The notes under the pieces: model-generated
Database searches by the model: none
Told to the model about the DNA's origin: nothing
Seen by the model: only the letters and a program-made list of their open reading frames with translations
Shown here: piece by piece, positions 35,409 to 43,470 of the stretch
Layout of the letters: each line of letters begins with the position of its first letter
Position numbering within the stretch: position 1 is the stretch's first letter
NCBI GenBank assembly: GCA_001556995.1
Contig: LSKF01000050.1
Location: 91,719 to 155,718, forward strand
DNA length: 64,000 nt
Direction: 5' to 3'
From: Erythrobacteraceae bacterium CCH12-C2
Lineage (GTDB): Bacteria > Pseudomonadota > Alphaproteobacteria > Sphingomonadales > Sphingomonadaceae
Program-made: the position numbers and the translations under genes

Positions 35409-37307
35409 TCAGCGGGTCTTCACATAGCGGCCCGGTGCATCCTCGATCACTGTGTCGCCTTTGCCCCCGGGGACGCGCTTGCCGCTCGCGGGAACGCGGG
35501 TGTCGGACTGGCGGTGGAGCCATTCCAGCCAGTGCGGCCACCAGCTGCCGGGATGCTCGGTCGCGCTCTCGACAAAGGCCTTGAGCGACGGCGCGGCGCT
35601 ATCCCCCACCCAGTATTGATATTTGCCCGCCGACGGCGGATTGACGACGCCCGCGATATGGCCGGAGCCAGCCAGCAGGAACTCCATCGGCCCCTTGAAA
35701 TGCCGGGTGATGCGCCACACGCTTTCGGCTGGCGCAATGTGATCCTCACGCCCCGCCTGCACAAAGCTGGGGGTAGTGACCTGCGTGAGATCGATCGGGG
35801 TGCCATCGGCCTGCAGCGCATCGGGCACCACCAGCCGGTTGTCGCGGTAGAGATCGCGCAAGTAATCATTGTGCCAGCGGGCGGGCAGATTGGTGACATC
35901 GCCGTTCCAGTGGAGCAGGTCGAAAGCCGGGTAATCCTCACCCAGCAGGTAATTGTTGACGACATAGTTCCAAATGAGATCGCGGCCCCGCAGCGCATTG
36001 AAGGCAGCCGCCAGATAGCGCCCGTCGAGGTAGCCTTGCTGCGATGACAATTGCCCGATCATCTCAAGCTGGCTGTCATCGATGAAGTTCTTGAGATCCC
36101 CTGCCCGCTCGAAATCGACCTGTGCGGTGAAGAAGGTGGCGGACTTGACCTTGTCCGCCTCCCCCCGCCGCGCGAGGATCGCCAAAGTCGCAGCCAAAGT
36201 GGTCCCCGCGACGCAGTAGCCGATGGTGTGGACCTGCGGCACATCAAGCCGCGCGCGGATATGGTCGATCGCATCCATCTGGGCGCGGATGTAATCATCC
36301 CACACGACCTCGCCCATGGTTGCGTCGGCCGATTTCCAGCTGACCACGAACACGCTGATGCCCTGATCGACCGCCCATTTGATGAAGCTTTTCTTGGGCG
36401 TCAGATCGAGGATGTAGAAGCGGTTGATCCACGGCGGGAAGATCACCAGCGGCACCTCCAGCACCTGCTCGGTAGTGGGGGTGTACTGGATCAGCTGATA
36501 AAGCGGGGTTTCACGCACCACCTTGCCCGGCGTCGCGGCGAGGTTTTCGCCCAGACGAAAGGCATTGGGGTCGGTATGGGTCAACTGCCCGCGCTTCATG
36601 TCGTTGATGAGGTGCTGCATCCCGCGCACCAGATTGGCGCCTTTGGTTTCGATGGTGCGCTTCATCACCACCGGATTGAGCGCGAGGAAATTGTCCGGGC
36701 TCATCGCCTCGGCGAGCGCGGTGACCGCGAATTCGAGCTGCTGGCGCTTGGCTTTGTCGAGCCCGTCAATGCCCTTCACGGCCGAGCGGAAATATTCGGC
36801 CAGCATCAGATAGGTCTGGTGCAGCAGCAGGAAGGCCGGGTGCTCGCGCCATGCGGGGTCCGCAAAGCGCCGGTCATGCTTGGGCAGAGCGGCAGGGTCG
36901 GGCGCCTCGGTGATCGCGCCGCCCTTGGCAAAGCGCTCCACCATGCCCGACCACAATTGCATCTGGTCCTGCGCGAGCTTCGCCTGGGCTTCGAACAGGC
37001 CTTTGGGCATCTGCCCGATCATCGCCTGTGCAATCACCATCCACTGCGCGGGATCGAGCGGGTTGCTGCCCTGCATCGCCTTCGCCGCAGCAGCCTGCGC
37101 CTGATGTGAAGCAAAATCGAGCCACAGCTTCTGGAGCTCGGCGCTGGTGGCGGCCCATTCGGTCAGCTCGCCCGCATCCATGCCTTGCGGCATCAGCGAT
37201 TCGATGCTCTTTCCGCCCAGCAAATCGCGCATCGCATCGCCCTGCATCGTGAAGAAAGCGGCGAGATTGTCTCCGGCTGCAGCCATCGGGTTTGTGTCGT
37301 CTGCCAT
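35409..37307 (-). CDS. phaC: Class I polyhydroxyalkanoate synthase PhaC
   Basis: About 632 residues. PhaC polymerises (R)-3-hydroxyacyl-CoA, mainly 3-hydroxybutyryl-CoA, into storage polyester. The lipase-like box is HTIGYCVAGTTLAATL with catalytic cysteine. The catalytic Asp and His are expected in QAGREDHIAPAES and in AGSGHIAGVVNPPS respectively. The N-terminal helical region (residues 1-200) and LVIFPPWINRFYILDLTPKK are typical of class I. The ATG at 37307 (MADDTNPMAAAG) is chosen. The first gene in the phaC-phasin pair; phaR and phaAB are not in the window. Confidence 0.94.
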   Translation of the reverse strand: MADDTNPMAAAGDNLAAFFTMQGDAMRDLLGGKSIESLMPQGMDAGELTEWAATSAELQKLWLDFASHQAQAAAAKAMQGSNPLDPAQWMVIAQAMIGQMPKGLFEAQAKLAQDQMQLWSGMVERFAKGGAITEAPDPAALPKHDRRFADPAWREHPAFLLLHQTYLMLAEYFRSAVKGIDGLDKAKRQQLEFAVTALAEAMSPDNFLALNPVVMKRTIETKGANLVRGMQHLINDMKRGQLTHTDPNAFRLGENLAATPGKVVRETPLYQLIQYTPTTEQVLEVPLVIFPPWINRFYILDLTPKKSFIKWAVDQGISVFVVSWKSADATMGEVVWDDYIRAQMDAIDHIRARLDVPQVHTIGYCVAGTTLAATLAILARRGEADKVKSATFFTAQVDFERAGDLKNFIDDSQLEMIGQLSSQQGYLDGRYLAAAFNALRGRDLIWNYVVNNYLLGEDYPAFDLLHWNGDVTNLPARWHNDYLRDLYRDNRLVVPDALQADGTPIDLTQVTTPSFVQAGREDHIAPAESVWRITRHFKGPMEFLLAGSGHIAGVVNPPSAGKYQYWVGDSAAPSLKAFVESATEHPGSWWPHWLEWLHRQSDTRVPASGKRVPGGKGDTVIEDAPGRYVKTR

Positions 37308-37464
37308 TGCCTGAAGATCCCTTGCTCGAAGCGCTCTATAGCAGTGCCGCCAATCCACTCCAGCCGCAACTGCCGAAAACGCCTTCCCTCTCCCGCCCGT
37401 CTTGGCCTAGGAAGGCGGCGCGGGGGCTCCATTGGGCGCGCGCAAGACAAGGTGATGACGCACA

Positions 37465-38664
37465 ATGAATGACCAGTTCTATCGCATGAAGCGGATGCCC
37501 CCGTATGTGATCGCGGAGGTCAATGCGATGCGTCATGCCGCACGGCTTGCGGGACAGGACATCATTGATCTTGGGATGGGCAACCCCGATCAGCCCCCAC
37601 CGCAGCACGTCATCGACAAGCTATGCGAAGTCGCGGCCAAGCCTGATGCCCACGGCTATTCGCAGTCCAAGGGCATCCCCGGTCTGCGCCGCGCGCAGGC
37701 GGGATACTACGCGCGGCGGTTCGGGGTCGAGCTTGACCCGGAAACCGAGGTGGTGGTGACGATGGGTTCGAAGGAGGGGCTCGCCAGCCTCGCCACAGCG
37801 ATCGTTGCGCCGGGGGATGTGGTGCTGGCACCCAACCCGTCCTACCCGATCCACACCTTCGGCTTCATCTTTGCCGGCGCCACGATCCGTTCGGTGCCGA
37901 CCACGCCGGACGAGCATTACTGGGAATCGCTCGAACGGGCGATGAGCTTCACCGTCCCGCGCCCTTCTGTGCTGGTGGTGAGCTATCCGTCCAACCCCAC
38001 TGCCGAGACCGTCGAGCTGCCGTTCTACGAACGGCTGGTGGCCTGGGCCAAGGAGAACCAAGTCTGGATCATCTCTGACCTCGCCTATTCCGAGCTGTAT
38101 TTCGACGGCAAGCCCACACCTTCAATCATGCAGGTGCCGGGGGCAAAGGATGTAGCGATCGAGTTCACCTCGATGTCCAAGACCTATTCGATGGCCGGCT
38201 GGCGGATGGGCTTTGCGGTCGGCAACAAGCAGCTGATTGCGGCGCTCACCCGGGTGAAGTCCTATCTCGATTACGGTGCCTTTACCCCAGTGCAGGCAGC
38301 GGCCTGTGCGGCATTGAACGGACCGCAGGACATTATTGAGACTAACCGCGAACTTTATCACAAGCGCCGCGACGTGCTGGTCGAAGCCTTTGGCCGCGCC
38401 GGATGGGACATCCCCCCGCCGCCGGCCTCGATGTTCGCCTGGGCCCCACTGCCCCCAGCGCTGAAATCCATGGGCAGTCTCGAATTCTCCAAGCAACTCC
38501 TGACCCAAGCGCATGTCGCGGTCGCACCGGGTGTAGGTTATGGCGAGAACGGCGAGGGCTACGTTCGTATCGCCATGGTCGAGAACGAGCAGCGGCTGAG
38601 GCAGGCCGCGCGCAACATCAAGCGCTACCTCCAATCGGTTGGGGTCAACAGTTCAGCCGCCTGA
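37465..38664 (+). CDS. PLP-dependent class I/II aminotransferase (AlaA / LL-DAP aminotransferase-like)
   Basis: A 399-residue fold-type I aminotransferase. The PLP lysine is in SMSKTYSMAGWRMGFAVG; the phosphate and ring contacts are in GSKEGLASLATAIV, SYPSNPTAETVE and SDLAYSELYFDG. The start MNDQFYRMKRMPPYVIAEVN matches a proteobacterial group annotated as LL-diaminopimelate or alanine/glutamate aminotransferase. Probably a pyruvate:glutamate (alanine) transaminase in the cytosol. The gene diverges from phaC with 157 bp between. Confidence 0.88.
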   Translation: MNDQFYRMKRMPPYVIAEVNAMRHAARLAGQDIIDLGMGNPDQPPPQHVIDKLCEVAAKPDAHGYSQSKGIPGLRRAQAGYYARRFGVELDPETEVVVTMGSKEGLASLATAIVAPGDVVLAPNPSYPIHTFGFIFAGATIRSVPTTPDEHYWESLERAMSFTVPRPSVLVVSYPSNPTAETVELPFYERLVAWAKENQVWIISDLAYSELYFDGKPTPSIMQVPGAKDVAIEFTSMSKTYSMAGWRMGFAVGNKQLIAALTRVKSYLDYGAFTPVQAAACAALNGPQDIIETNRELYHKRRDVLVEAFGRAGWDIPPPPASMFAWAPLPPALKSMGSLEFSKQLLTQAHVAVAPGVGYGENGEGYVRIAMVENEQRLRQAARNIKRYLQSVGVNSSAA

Positions 38665-38766
38665 TATTCATCAATGTCTGGACACCTTCCGATCCAGTAG
38701 GAAAATTTTCTGTCCCATTTGCGTTAGCTGCGGTTTAGTCTGACGTGGGAAGCTGGAGGATATGCA

Positions 38767-39369
38767 ATGGTGCCCGGAGCCGCGCGGCGGCTGACCGACA
38801 GACAGCGCGCTGTGATGGAGCGTATTGATCGCCGTGTGCCGATCAAGGTCATCGCACAGGATCTCGGTGTATCCGAGACCCGGATCAATCAGCACATCCG
38901 TGCGCTCAAGTTGTTCTTTGACGCCGGCAGCCTAGGCGAGCTGGTCGAAAATTATCGCGCGACGCTCCCTGCGGAAGGCGGGCAAGTAGCGACACAAACC
39001 GGCACGGCGCCGGCCCCGGATGCAGATTTGCTCAAGCCCTTCAGTCAAACTGCATACATAATTTCTCAGATTAACCCGCCGATGAAATCCGAGGATGTGG
39101 AGGACCGGGCTGATCCGGGGCGCCTAATTCTCAGCGATGCGATGCCGCTTTTTGAGCAGGCACCATGGTTGAGATCAGGCGAGCCTCAGGTGGTCCCCGG
39201 AGTGCTCGATGGTGAGCATGCCGTGTTGCTGCGACTGGGGGCGATCGTGGGGATCGCAGCGGGCATCCTGGCTTCCGTGATCCTCGTGATCACCGCCGCC
39301 GTGACGCTCAGTACAGCAACGGAAGGCAAGGCAAACTACTCCGGGCAAACACAGGCTGTTACCGGGTGA
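38767..39369 (+). CDS. HTH protein with C-terminal membrane anchor
   Basis: A 200-residue protein. The N-terminal LuxR/GerE-like helix-turn-helix (residues 8-60) reads LTDRQRAVMERIDRRVPIKV and IAQDLGVSETRINQHIRALK. It is followed by an unordered linker and a single C-terminal membrane helix near 158-182 (LRLGAIVGIAAGILASVILV). A DNA-binding domain tethered to the inner membrane suggests ToxR/CadC-like signalling without two-component chemistry. The ribosome binding site GGAGG lies close upstream of the ATG. It heads a five-gene + strand cluster. Confidence 0.7.
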   Translation: MVPGAARRLTDRQRAVMERIDRRVPIKVIAQDLGVSETRINQHIRALKLFFDAGSLGELVENYRATLPAEGGQVATQTGTAPAPDADLLKPFSQTAYIISQINPPMKSEDVEDRADPGRLILSDAMPLFEQAPWLRSGEPQVVPGVLDGEHAVLLRLGAIVGIAAGILASVILVITAAVTLSTATEGKANYSGQTQAVTG

Positions 39370-39394
39370 GCACCGGTGACAATGGAGACCAATA

Positions 39395-39739
39395 ATGGGT
39401 AATCGCATCGCTACCGACGCACACAACCTCAAGAAGCTGATCCGCGAAGCGGAAGCGCTCGCAGATGAATCGATCATCGCCATGGCCCGGCTGAAGCAGG
39501 CAATGCTCACCGCCCGCCAGAACCCGGAAGTCGAAGTCAACACCGGCCAGCGGGCGCTGGTGCGTTTGAGCGAAGCGGAAAGTCAGGCGCTTGCCATGTC
39601 GACCAGCCTGCTGCGCGTGCATGACGAGTTGAGCAAGGTCGCGCGGGTCCATGCCGGCCCTGATACCGGCACGCCGACCACGATCCCCCCGTCCGATCTT
39701 GCCCCCACGCCAGTTGAGCGGGAGCGGCAGCGGGCCTGA
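39395..39739 (+). CDS. Small hypothetical protein, helical
   Basis: A 114-residue soluble protein, mostly two long amphipathic helices (HNLKKLIREAEALADESIIA, LVRLSEAESQALAMSTSLLR), followed by a Pro/Thr-rich tail. It is not recognised. It begins 25 bases after the HTH gene stop, behind AATGGAGACC, and is followed after six bases by the membrane protein, so it is part of the operon. Its helical character would suit a role in binding one of its neighbours. Confidence 0.65.
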   Translation: MGNRIATDAHNLKKLIREAEALADESIIAMARLKQAMLTARQNPEVEVNTGQRALVRLSEAESQALAMSTSLLRVHDELSKVARVHAGPDTGTPTTIPPSDLAPTPVERERQRA

Positions 39740-39745
39740 TAGCGG

Positions 39746-40255
39746 ATGAGCGACTGGCTCGAATTGTTCAATGCATACCGGGTCCCGGCTCAGCATTTCG
39801 CCAGCCTGCTGCTTGCCGCGGCAATCTGGCGCTGGGGCGGGAGCCCGGAGCGATGGCTGATCAGTATCTTTCTCGGTGCGATGGTGCTGCCAGTCTACCT
39901 CTTCAATTGGCTCGGGATCGGTTATGGTATTGAGGTCGGCCCCTATGCTCCGATCGTGACGATCCTGGATATGGGAGCGGCGATCCTGTTTATCGGCGTC
40001 GCGCTTCATGCGAACCGTATCTATCCACTCTGGATCGCCGGATTCCAACTGGTTGCCGTGGGTGGGCATCTGGTGCGATCGCTGATCGATAGTGTCTCGC
40101 CACTTGCTGTCGCGCTCCTCGTTATAGGTCCGTCCTATTGTCAGCTGCTGCTGCTGTTTGTGGGTTTCGCGGGGCATGTTCAGCGTGAGCGCCGTTTCGG
40201 CCAATACCGCGCATGGCGACCGACCGCGCCCCGACCGAAAGGGTTGCGTTTGTGA
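39746..40255 (+). CDS. Hypothetical multi-pass membrane protein
   Basis: A 169-residue membrane protein with about five hydrophobic segments (for example HFASLLLAAAIWRW, WLISIFLGAMVLPVYLFNWL, ITILDMGAAILFIGVAL in approximate order) and a short basic C-terminal tail. Not recognised. It lies six bases after the small helical gene. The next gene starts 10 bases after its stop. It may form the sensory or partner component for the membrane-tethered HTH protein. Confidence 0.65.
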   Translation: MSDWLELFNAYRVPAQHFASLLLAAAIWRWGGSPERWLISIFLGAMVLPVYLFNWLGIGYGIEVGPYAPIVTILDMGAAILFIGVALHANRIYPLWIAGFQLVAVGGHLVRSLIDSVSPLAVALLVIGPSYCQLLLLFVGFAGHVQRERRFGQYRAWRPTAPRPKGLRL

Positions 40256-40265
40256 GCGCACGAAA

Positions 40266-40724
40266 ATGCTAGAGTCGTCTCAGCGATTGGCCGGTGCAGG
40301 CACGCTGACGCACGCACTCGCCAGGAAGGGCGAAGGCGAGGCTGCGCAAGAGCAATACGCTGCTGCGATGATCGGCTATCTGCGCCGTTCCGTGCTGGCT
40401 CCGCCCCTGACCCGCGAACGCGGCCATGCCATCTTTGTTGATAGAGCTTGCGTTTGGTTGGGTGATGCGGCCTGCGGAATGGGTAGCGCTGATCAGCTTC
40501 AGTTGCGGATGCGGCTTTTGCTGGGTGAGGCCTTGCGACTTGATGCAGCTGGGATCATCCTCGCCCATAGCCATCCCTCGGGGATTTGCCGCCCGAGCCA
40601 TGGTGACATCACTGCCACGCACCAGCTTGTGGTGGTCGCCCAAGCGCTGGATATCACGCTCGTCGATCATCTGATCTTCACCAGTGATGCCGTGTACTCG
40701 ATGCGGGCAGGAGGTCTGCTGTGA
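40266..40724 (+). CDS. JAB/RadC-domain protein lacking the HhH domain
   Basis: About 152 residues. The JAMM metal motif is intact: AHSHPSGICRPSHGDI gives HxH, seven residues, then S-x2-D, with an upstream conserved block ending in LLGEALRLDAAGIIL. Full-length RadC proteins have a helix-hairpin-helix N-terminal domain that is missing here; the first 50 residues are helical and basic instead. JAMM domains are metalloisopeptidases in some settings, but RadC function is unknown. The downstream winged-helix gene overlaps the stop codon (GTGA). Confidence 0.75.
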   Translation: MLESSQRLAGAGTLTHALARKGEGEAAQEQYAAAMIGYLRRSVLAPPLTRERGHAIFVDRACVWLGDAACGMGSADQLQLRMRLLLGEALRLDAAGIILAHSHPSGICRPSHGDITATHQLVVVAQALDITLVDHLIFTSDAVYSMRAGGLL

Positions 40725-41092
40725 ACGCGCTGTCGATGGCCGATAGCTTTCGGTCGGGTGATCTGTCAGCGTCGCGGTTTCGTGAGGCAGGCGATGTTAC
40801 GCTTGATCTTGCGCATCGCGACGGCCGGGTTGAGGACAAGTGGCTTGGGCTCCAACCGCCTGAATTCGCACTGTTGTGGCGCCTGGCCGAGAAGCCCGGT
40901 TGGCCGGTCAGCGATGGCGATTTGGTGGTCGCGATGGGATATTCCTCGCGTGAGGCAGGGCATAGATGGCTGGTGCGGTGCGCTGCCGAGGTGGAACGCA
41001 GGCTCAAGGGGCTGGACGTGGTGGGCCTTGTGGCGACGCATCCTGATGGCGGATGGGTTCTCACTTTGCCGAAGGGCGTGCCGTTGATGTGA
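40721..41092 (+). CDS. Orphan OmpR/PhoB-type winged-helix protein
   Basis: A 123-residue protein consisting of little more than a winged helix: DVTLDLAHRDGRVED, LQPPEFALLWRLAEKPGWPV and the wing THPDGGWVLTL align by pattern with the DNA-binding domain of OmpR-family regulators. No receiver domain is present. The start is GTG at 40721, overlapping the JAB gene stop; ATG 40736 is an alternative. It closes the five-gene cluster, giving that cluster two DNA-binding proteins of different types. Confidence 0.7.
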   Translation: MNALSMADSFRSGDLSASRFREAGDVTLDLAHRDGRVEDKWLGLQPPEFALLWRLAEKPGWPVSDGDLVVAMGYSSREAGHRWLVRCAAEVERRLKGLDVVGLVATHPDGGWVLTLPKGVPLM

Positions 41093-41174
41093 GCGGATCG
41101 GACCTTGCTGGACTTGGGCGAGTAGATCGGTCAAATCTAGGCTCCATCTCATTGCCTTGGGGAGCCCGCGCCGC

Positions 41175-41999
41175 ATGTCTGCCGTTGCCACAACCACTGC
41201 CACCGCCCATGATCGGGTCGTCATCACGCTCGGCGAAGATGGCGTGGCCGATGTGCGGCTCAATCGCCCCGACAAGATGAACGCGCTTGATCCCGAAATG
41301 TTCGCCGACATCATCGAGGCCGGCCGTATGCTCCAGCGCATGAAGGGCCTGCGGGTGGTGGTGCTCTCGGGCGAAGGGCGCGCCTTCTGCGCGGGGCTGG
41401 ACCTTGCGAACTTCAGCCGTCCTTCGGCGCCTGACGAGCCTTTGATTACCGAGCGCACCTACGGCAATGCCAACAAGTTCCAGCAGGTCTCCGTGCAGTG
41501 GCGCAAGCTGCCGGTGCCGGTGATCGCCGCGCTGCACGGCGTATGCCTCGGCGGCGGGCTCGCGATCGCCAGCGGCGCGGACATCCGCATCGCCCATCCC
41601 GAAACCCGAATGTCGATCATGGAGATGAAATGGGGTCTGGTGCCCGACATGGGCGGGTACACGCTGTGGCGCGGGCTGGTGCGCGATGATGTGCTGCGGG
41701 AGCTCGTCTACACCAACCGCGAATTTTCCGGAGCCGAAGCCCAGACGCTGGGCCTTGCGACCTATGTCGATGCCAATCCGCACACCCGCGCGCTGGCCAT
41801 CGCGCGGGACATCGCCAACCGCAACCCTCACGCGATCCGCGCGGCCAAGCGGTTGCACGCCGGGATGATCGAGCGCGAGACTGATGCGATCCTCTTGGAG
41901 GAAAGCATCGAACAGCACAGCATTATGCGCAGCCGCAATCAGGTCGAAGCAGTGATGGCCGCGATGGAGCGCCGCAAGCCCAATTTCGAGGATGTCTAA
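41175..41999 (+). CDS. Enoyl-CoA hydratase/isomerase (crotonase) family protein
   Basis: About 274 residues. The crotonase fold is marked by VTLGEDGVADVRLNRPDKM-type opening (here VVITLGEDGVADVRLNRPDK), oxyanion-hole residues in LSGEGRAFCAGLD and HGVCLGGGLAIASGADIRIA, and MEMKWGLVPDMGG. It probably hydrates or isomerises an enoyl-CoA; the catalytic glutamates of classic hydratases are not certain here, so isomerase activity is possible. The ATG at 41175 (MSAVATTTATA) is the start. A short gap of six bases separates it from the convergent thioesterase. Confidence 0.86.
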   Translation: MSAVATTTATAHDRVVITLGEDGVADVRLNRPDKMNALDPEMFADIIEAGRMLQRMKGLRVVVLSGEGRAFCAGLDLANFSRPSAPDEPLITERTYGNANKFQQVSVQWRKLPVPVIAALHGVCLGGGLAIASGADIRIAHPETRMSIMEMKWGLVPDMGGYTLWRGLVRDDVLRELVYTNREFSGAEAQTLGLATYVDANPHTRALAIARDIANRNPHAIRAAKRLHAGMIERETDAILLEESIEQHSIMRSRNQVEAVMAAMERRKPNFEDV

Positions 42000-42005
42000 A
42001 TCGGG

Positions 42006-42785
42006 CTAGCCAAACACCGCGACGCATTGCAGGCCGTCAAGCACCTGCCTGCCATCGGCGTCCCACATCCGCAGCCGTTCAGAGGAATAGCCCACGTCGG
42101 CGTGCTGGCTGGCGTTCTCGGCCAAGTACCACCCAACGGGTGACCGGCTTTCTGCGTCGAGCACATTGAACGACCAATTGACCGAGGAAACCGGGCCGAG
42201 CCGCTGCATCACCCGCATCGCGCCCGGTGGCATGACGTCGCCCATCAATACCAGTGTCGACACGCGATCGAGGTTGTGCGCTTCAGTCAGCCGTGCCCAG
42301 CGCCTGACTGTCGCACCGCGCGGCTCGCCCTTGCGTTGGCCATGGCGCAGCTCGAAATTGTTCTGGATGAAGCTTGGCATCGGTCCGCTGCTGACGACTT
42401 CATTCGCCTCGGGTGGCCCGGGCCATTGTTCGGGCGGCGCGGCGGGGTGAACGGCGTTCGCCTCGCGGCCCTCGCCAAACAGCCAGAACGCGCTCAGAGC
42501 GACCTTGCCGTCGCAGCGGATCTCGCTGCGCACCTGGGTCACATTGCGACCCTGCCGAATGATTTCGGCGGTAAGATCGATCTCCTCGCCGACAGGGGCG
42601 ACAAAGGCGACTTGCCCAGCGCGCAGCGGCGGCAGGCCCGGAAAGGCGCGCACCGCCATAGTATAGGCCACCAGCGCCGAGGCGCCGCCATAGAGGGTGC
42701 GTCCCTGCATCCAGTCTTGCGCATGGGCAAGGCGCGCGGGACCGGGCTGGCCGGTAACAGGGTCGAGCAGGCTGGCAATCGTCAT
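42006..42785 (-). CDS. Acyl-CoA thioesterase, double hotdog (TesB-like)
   Basis: A 259-residue thioesterase-like protein with two hotdog halves. The first contains MQGRTLYGGASALVAYTMAV and FVAPVGEEIDLTAEIIRQGR; the second, LTEAHNLDRVSTLVLMGDVM and RSPVGWYLAENASQHADVGY. Such enzymes hydrolyse acyl-CoA to free acid and CoA. It is convergent with the crotonase gene, and both may serve acyl-CoA turnover. The start ATG at 42785 follows no strong ribosome binding site. Confidence 0.83.
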   Translation of the reverse strand: MTIASLLDPVTGQPGPARLAHAQDWMQGRTLYGGASALVAYTMAVRAFPGLPPLRAGQVAFVAPVGEEIDLTAEIIRQGRNVTQVRSEIRCDGKVALSAFWLFGEGREANAVHPAAPPEQWPGPPEANEVVSSGPMPSFIQNNFELRHGQRKGEPRGATVRRWARLTEAHNLDRVSTLVLMGDVMPPGAMRVMQRLGPVSSVNWSFNVLDAESRSPVGWYLAENASQHADVGYSSERLRMWDADGRQVLDGLQCVAVFG

Positions 42786-42935
42786 GCCCTATCCCATGCC
42801 GCGCGGCGCGAGCGAGGTCCAGACTGACGTTGCGTCAAGAGCGCCCACATTCTCGCCCACATTCTCGCATTGCCAAGCGCCCCCCGAATCGCTAGTGCGC
42901 GCGCTCTGTTCGGGGCCTTGCGTTCCGGATGGAGC

Positions 42936-43009
42936 GGCCCGATGGCGGAGTGGTTACGCAGAGGACTGCAAATCCTTGCACGCCGGTTCGATTCCGGCTC
43001 GGGCCTCCA
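42936..43009 (+). tRNA. tRNA-Cys (GCA)
   Basis: The acceptor stem GGCCCGA pairs with TCGGGCC; the D-arm is GGCGGAGTGGTTACGC, the anticodon stem-loop AGGACTGCAAATCCT has anticodon GCA at 42968-42970, and the T-arm is GCCGGTTCGATTCCGGC. CCA is encoded at 43007-43009. Confidence 0.95.
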
Positions 43010-43060
43010 CCTTGAGCATTGCGCGCGCCGCCTGAGCGAATTAGGGCGGCACGCAGGGAT

Positions 43061-43136
43061 GCCGCTTTAGCTCAGTCGGTAGAGCACATCATTCGTAATG
43101 ATGGGGTCACGTGTTCGAGTCACGTAAGCGGCACCA
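43061..43136 (+). tRNA. tRNA-Thr (CGT)
   Basis: The acceptor stem GCCGCTT pairs with AAGCGGC; D-loop TAGCTCAGTCGGTAGAGCA, anticodon loop TTCGTAA with CGT at 43094-43096, T-arm CACGTGTTCGAGTCACGTG-like, and encoded CCA at 43134-43136. It lies 51 bases after tRNA-Cys and directly precedes an integrase remnant, as expected for an attachment site. Confidence 0.95.
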
Positions 43137-43226
43137 TTTCCCTGTTCCCTGACATCGCTGAAAGCTTGAAATTCCCCCATTTTTGCGGGATATATCGGCC
43201 CTCAACGGCGCTGGTTGTTTCTGCTG

Positions 43227-43257
43227 GTGCCCCCAAAATTCACATAATTTGGGGGCA
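43227..43257. repeat. Inverted repeat in the island scar
   Basis: GTGCCCCCAAA and TTTGGGGGCAC are perfect 11-base arms around a short AT-rich loop. A second pair, TTGGGGGCCT (from 43381) and AGGCCCCCAA (to 43434), sits just upstream of the integrase remnant. Both share the CCCCCAA core and may be former integrase or excisionase sites. Confidence 0.6.
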
Positions 43258-43433
43258 CTGGCGCACCACCTCCCTGTTCGCGAAAGTCCGCGAAAGGGAT
43301 CTAAATCCCCGGAAATCTGCTAAAAATGAGGCTGGCTTACCCGCTGGCGCTTGCCAGTGTCCGCCGAAAATCGGCCCAAGTTGGGGGCCTGCGTGGGGGC
43401 CTATTGGAACCGCGCAAATCAAGAGGCCCCCAA

Positions 43434-43470
43434 ATGGCACTCACGGACTCCGCACTGAAGGCGCTTACAT
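43434..43470 (+). pseudogene. Remnant of a tyrosine recombinase (P4-type integrase) gene, first 12 codons
   Basis: The ATG at 43434, with AAGAGG seven bases upstream, encodes MALTDSALKALT, which matches the usual N-terminus of P4-type integrases that insert at tRNA genes. Beyond codon 12 the frame loses any resemblance and runs on antisense to the gene that ends at 43465. It lies 300 bases from tRNA-Thr. I infer a genomic island that was deleted, leaving only the start of its integrase. Twelve residues are a short basis, but position and motif agree. The 43137-43433 stretch between tRNA-Thr and this ATG has no gene and carries two inverted repeats. Confidence 0.6.
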
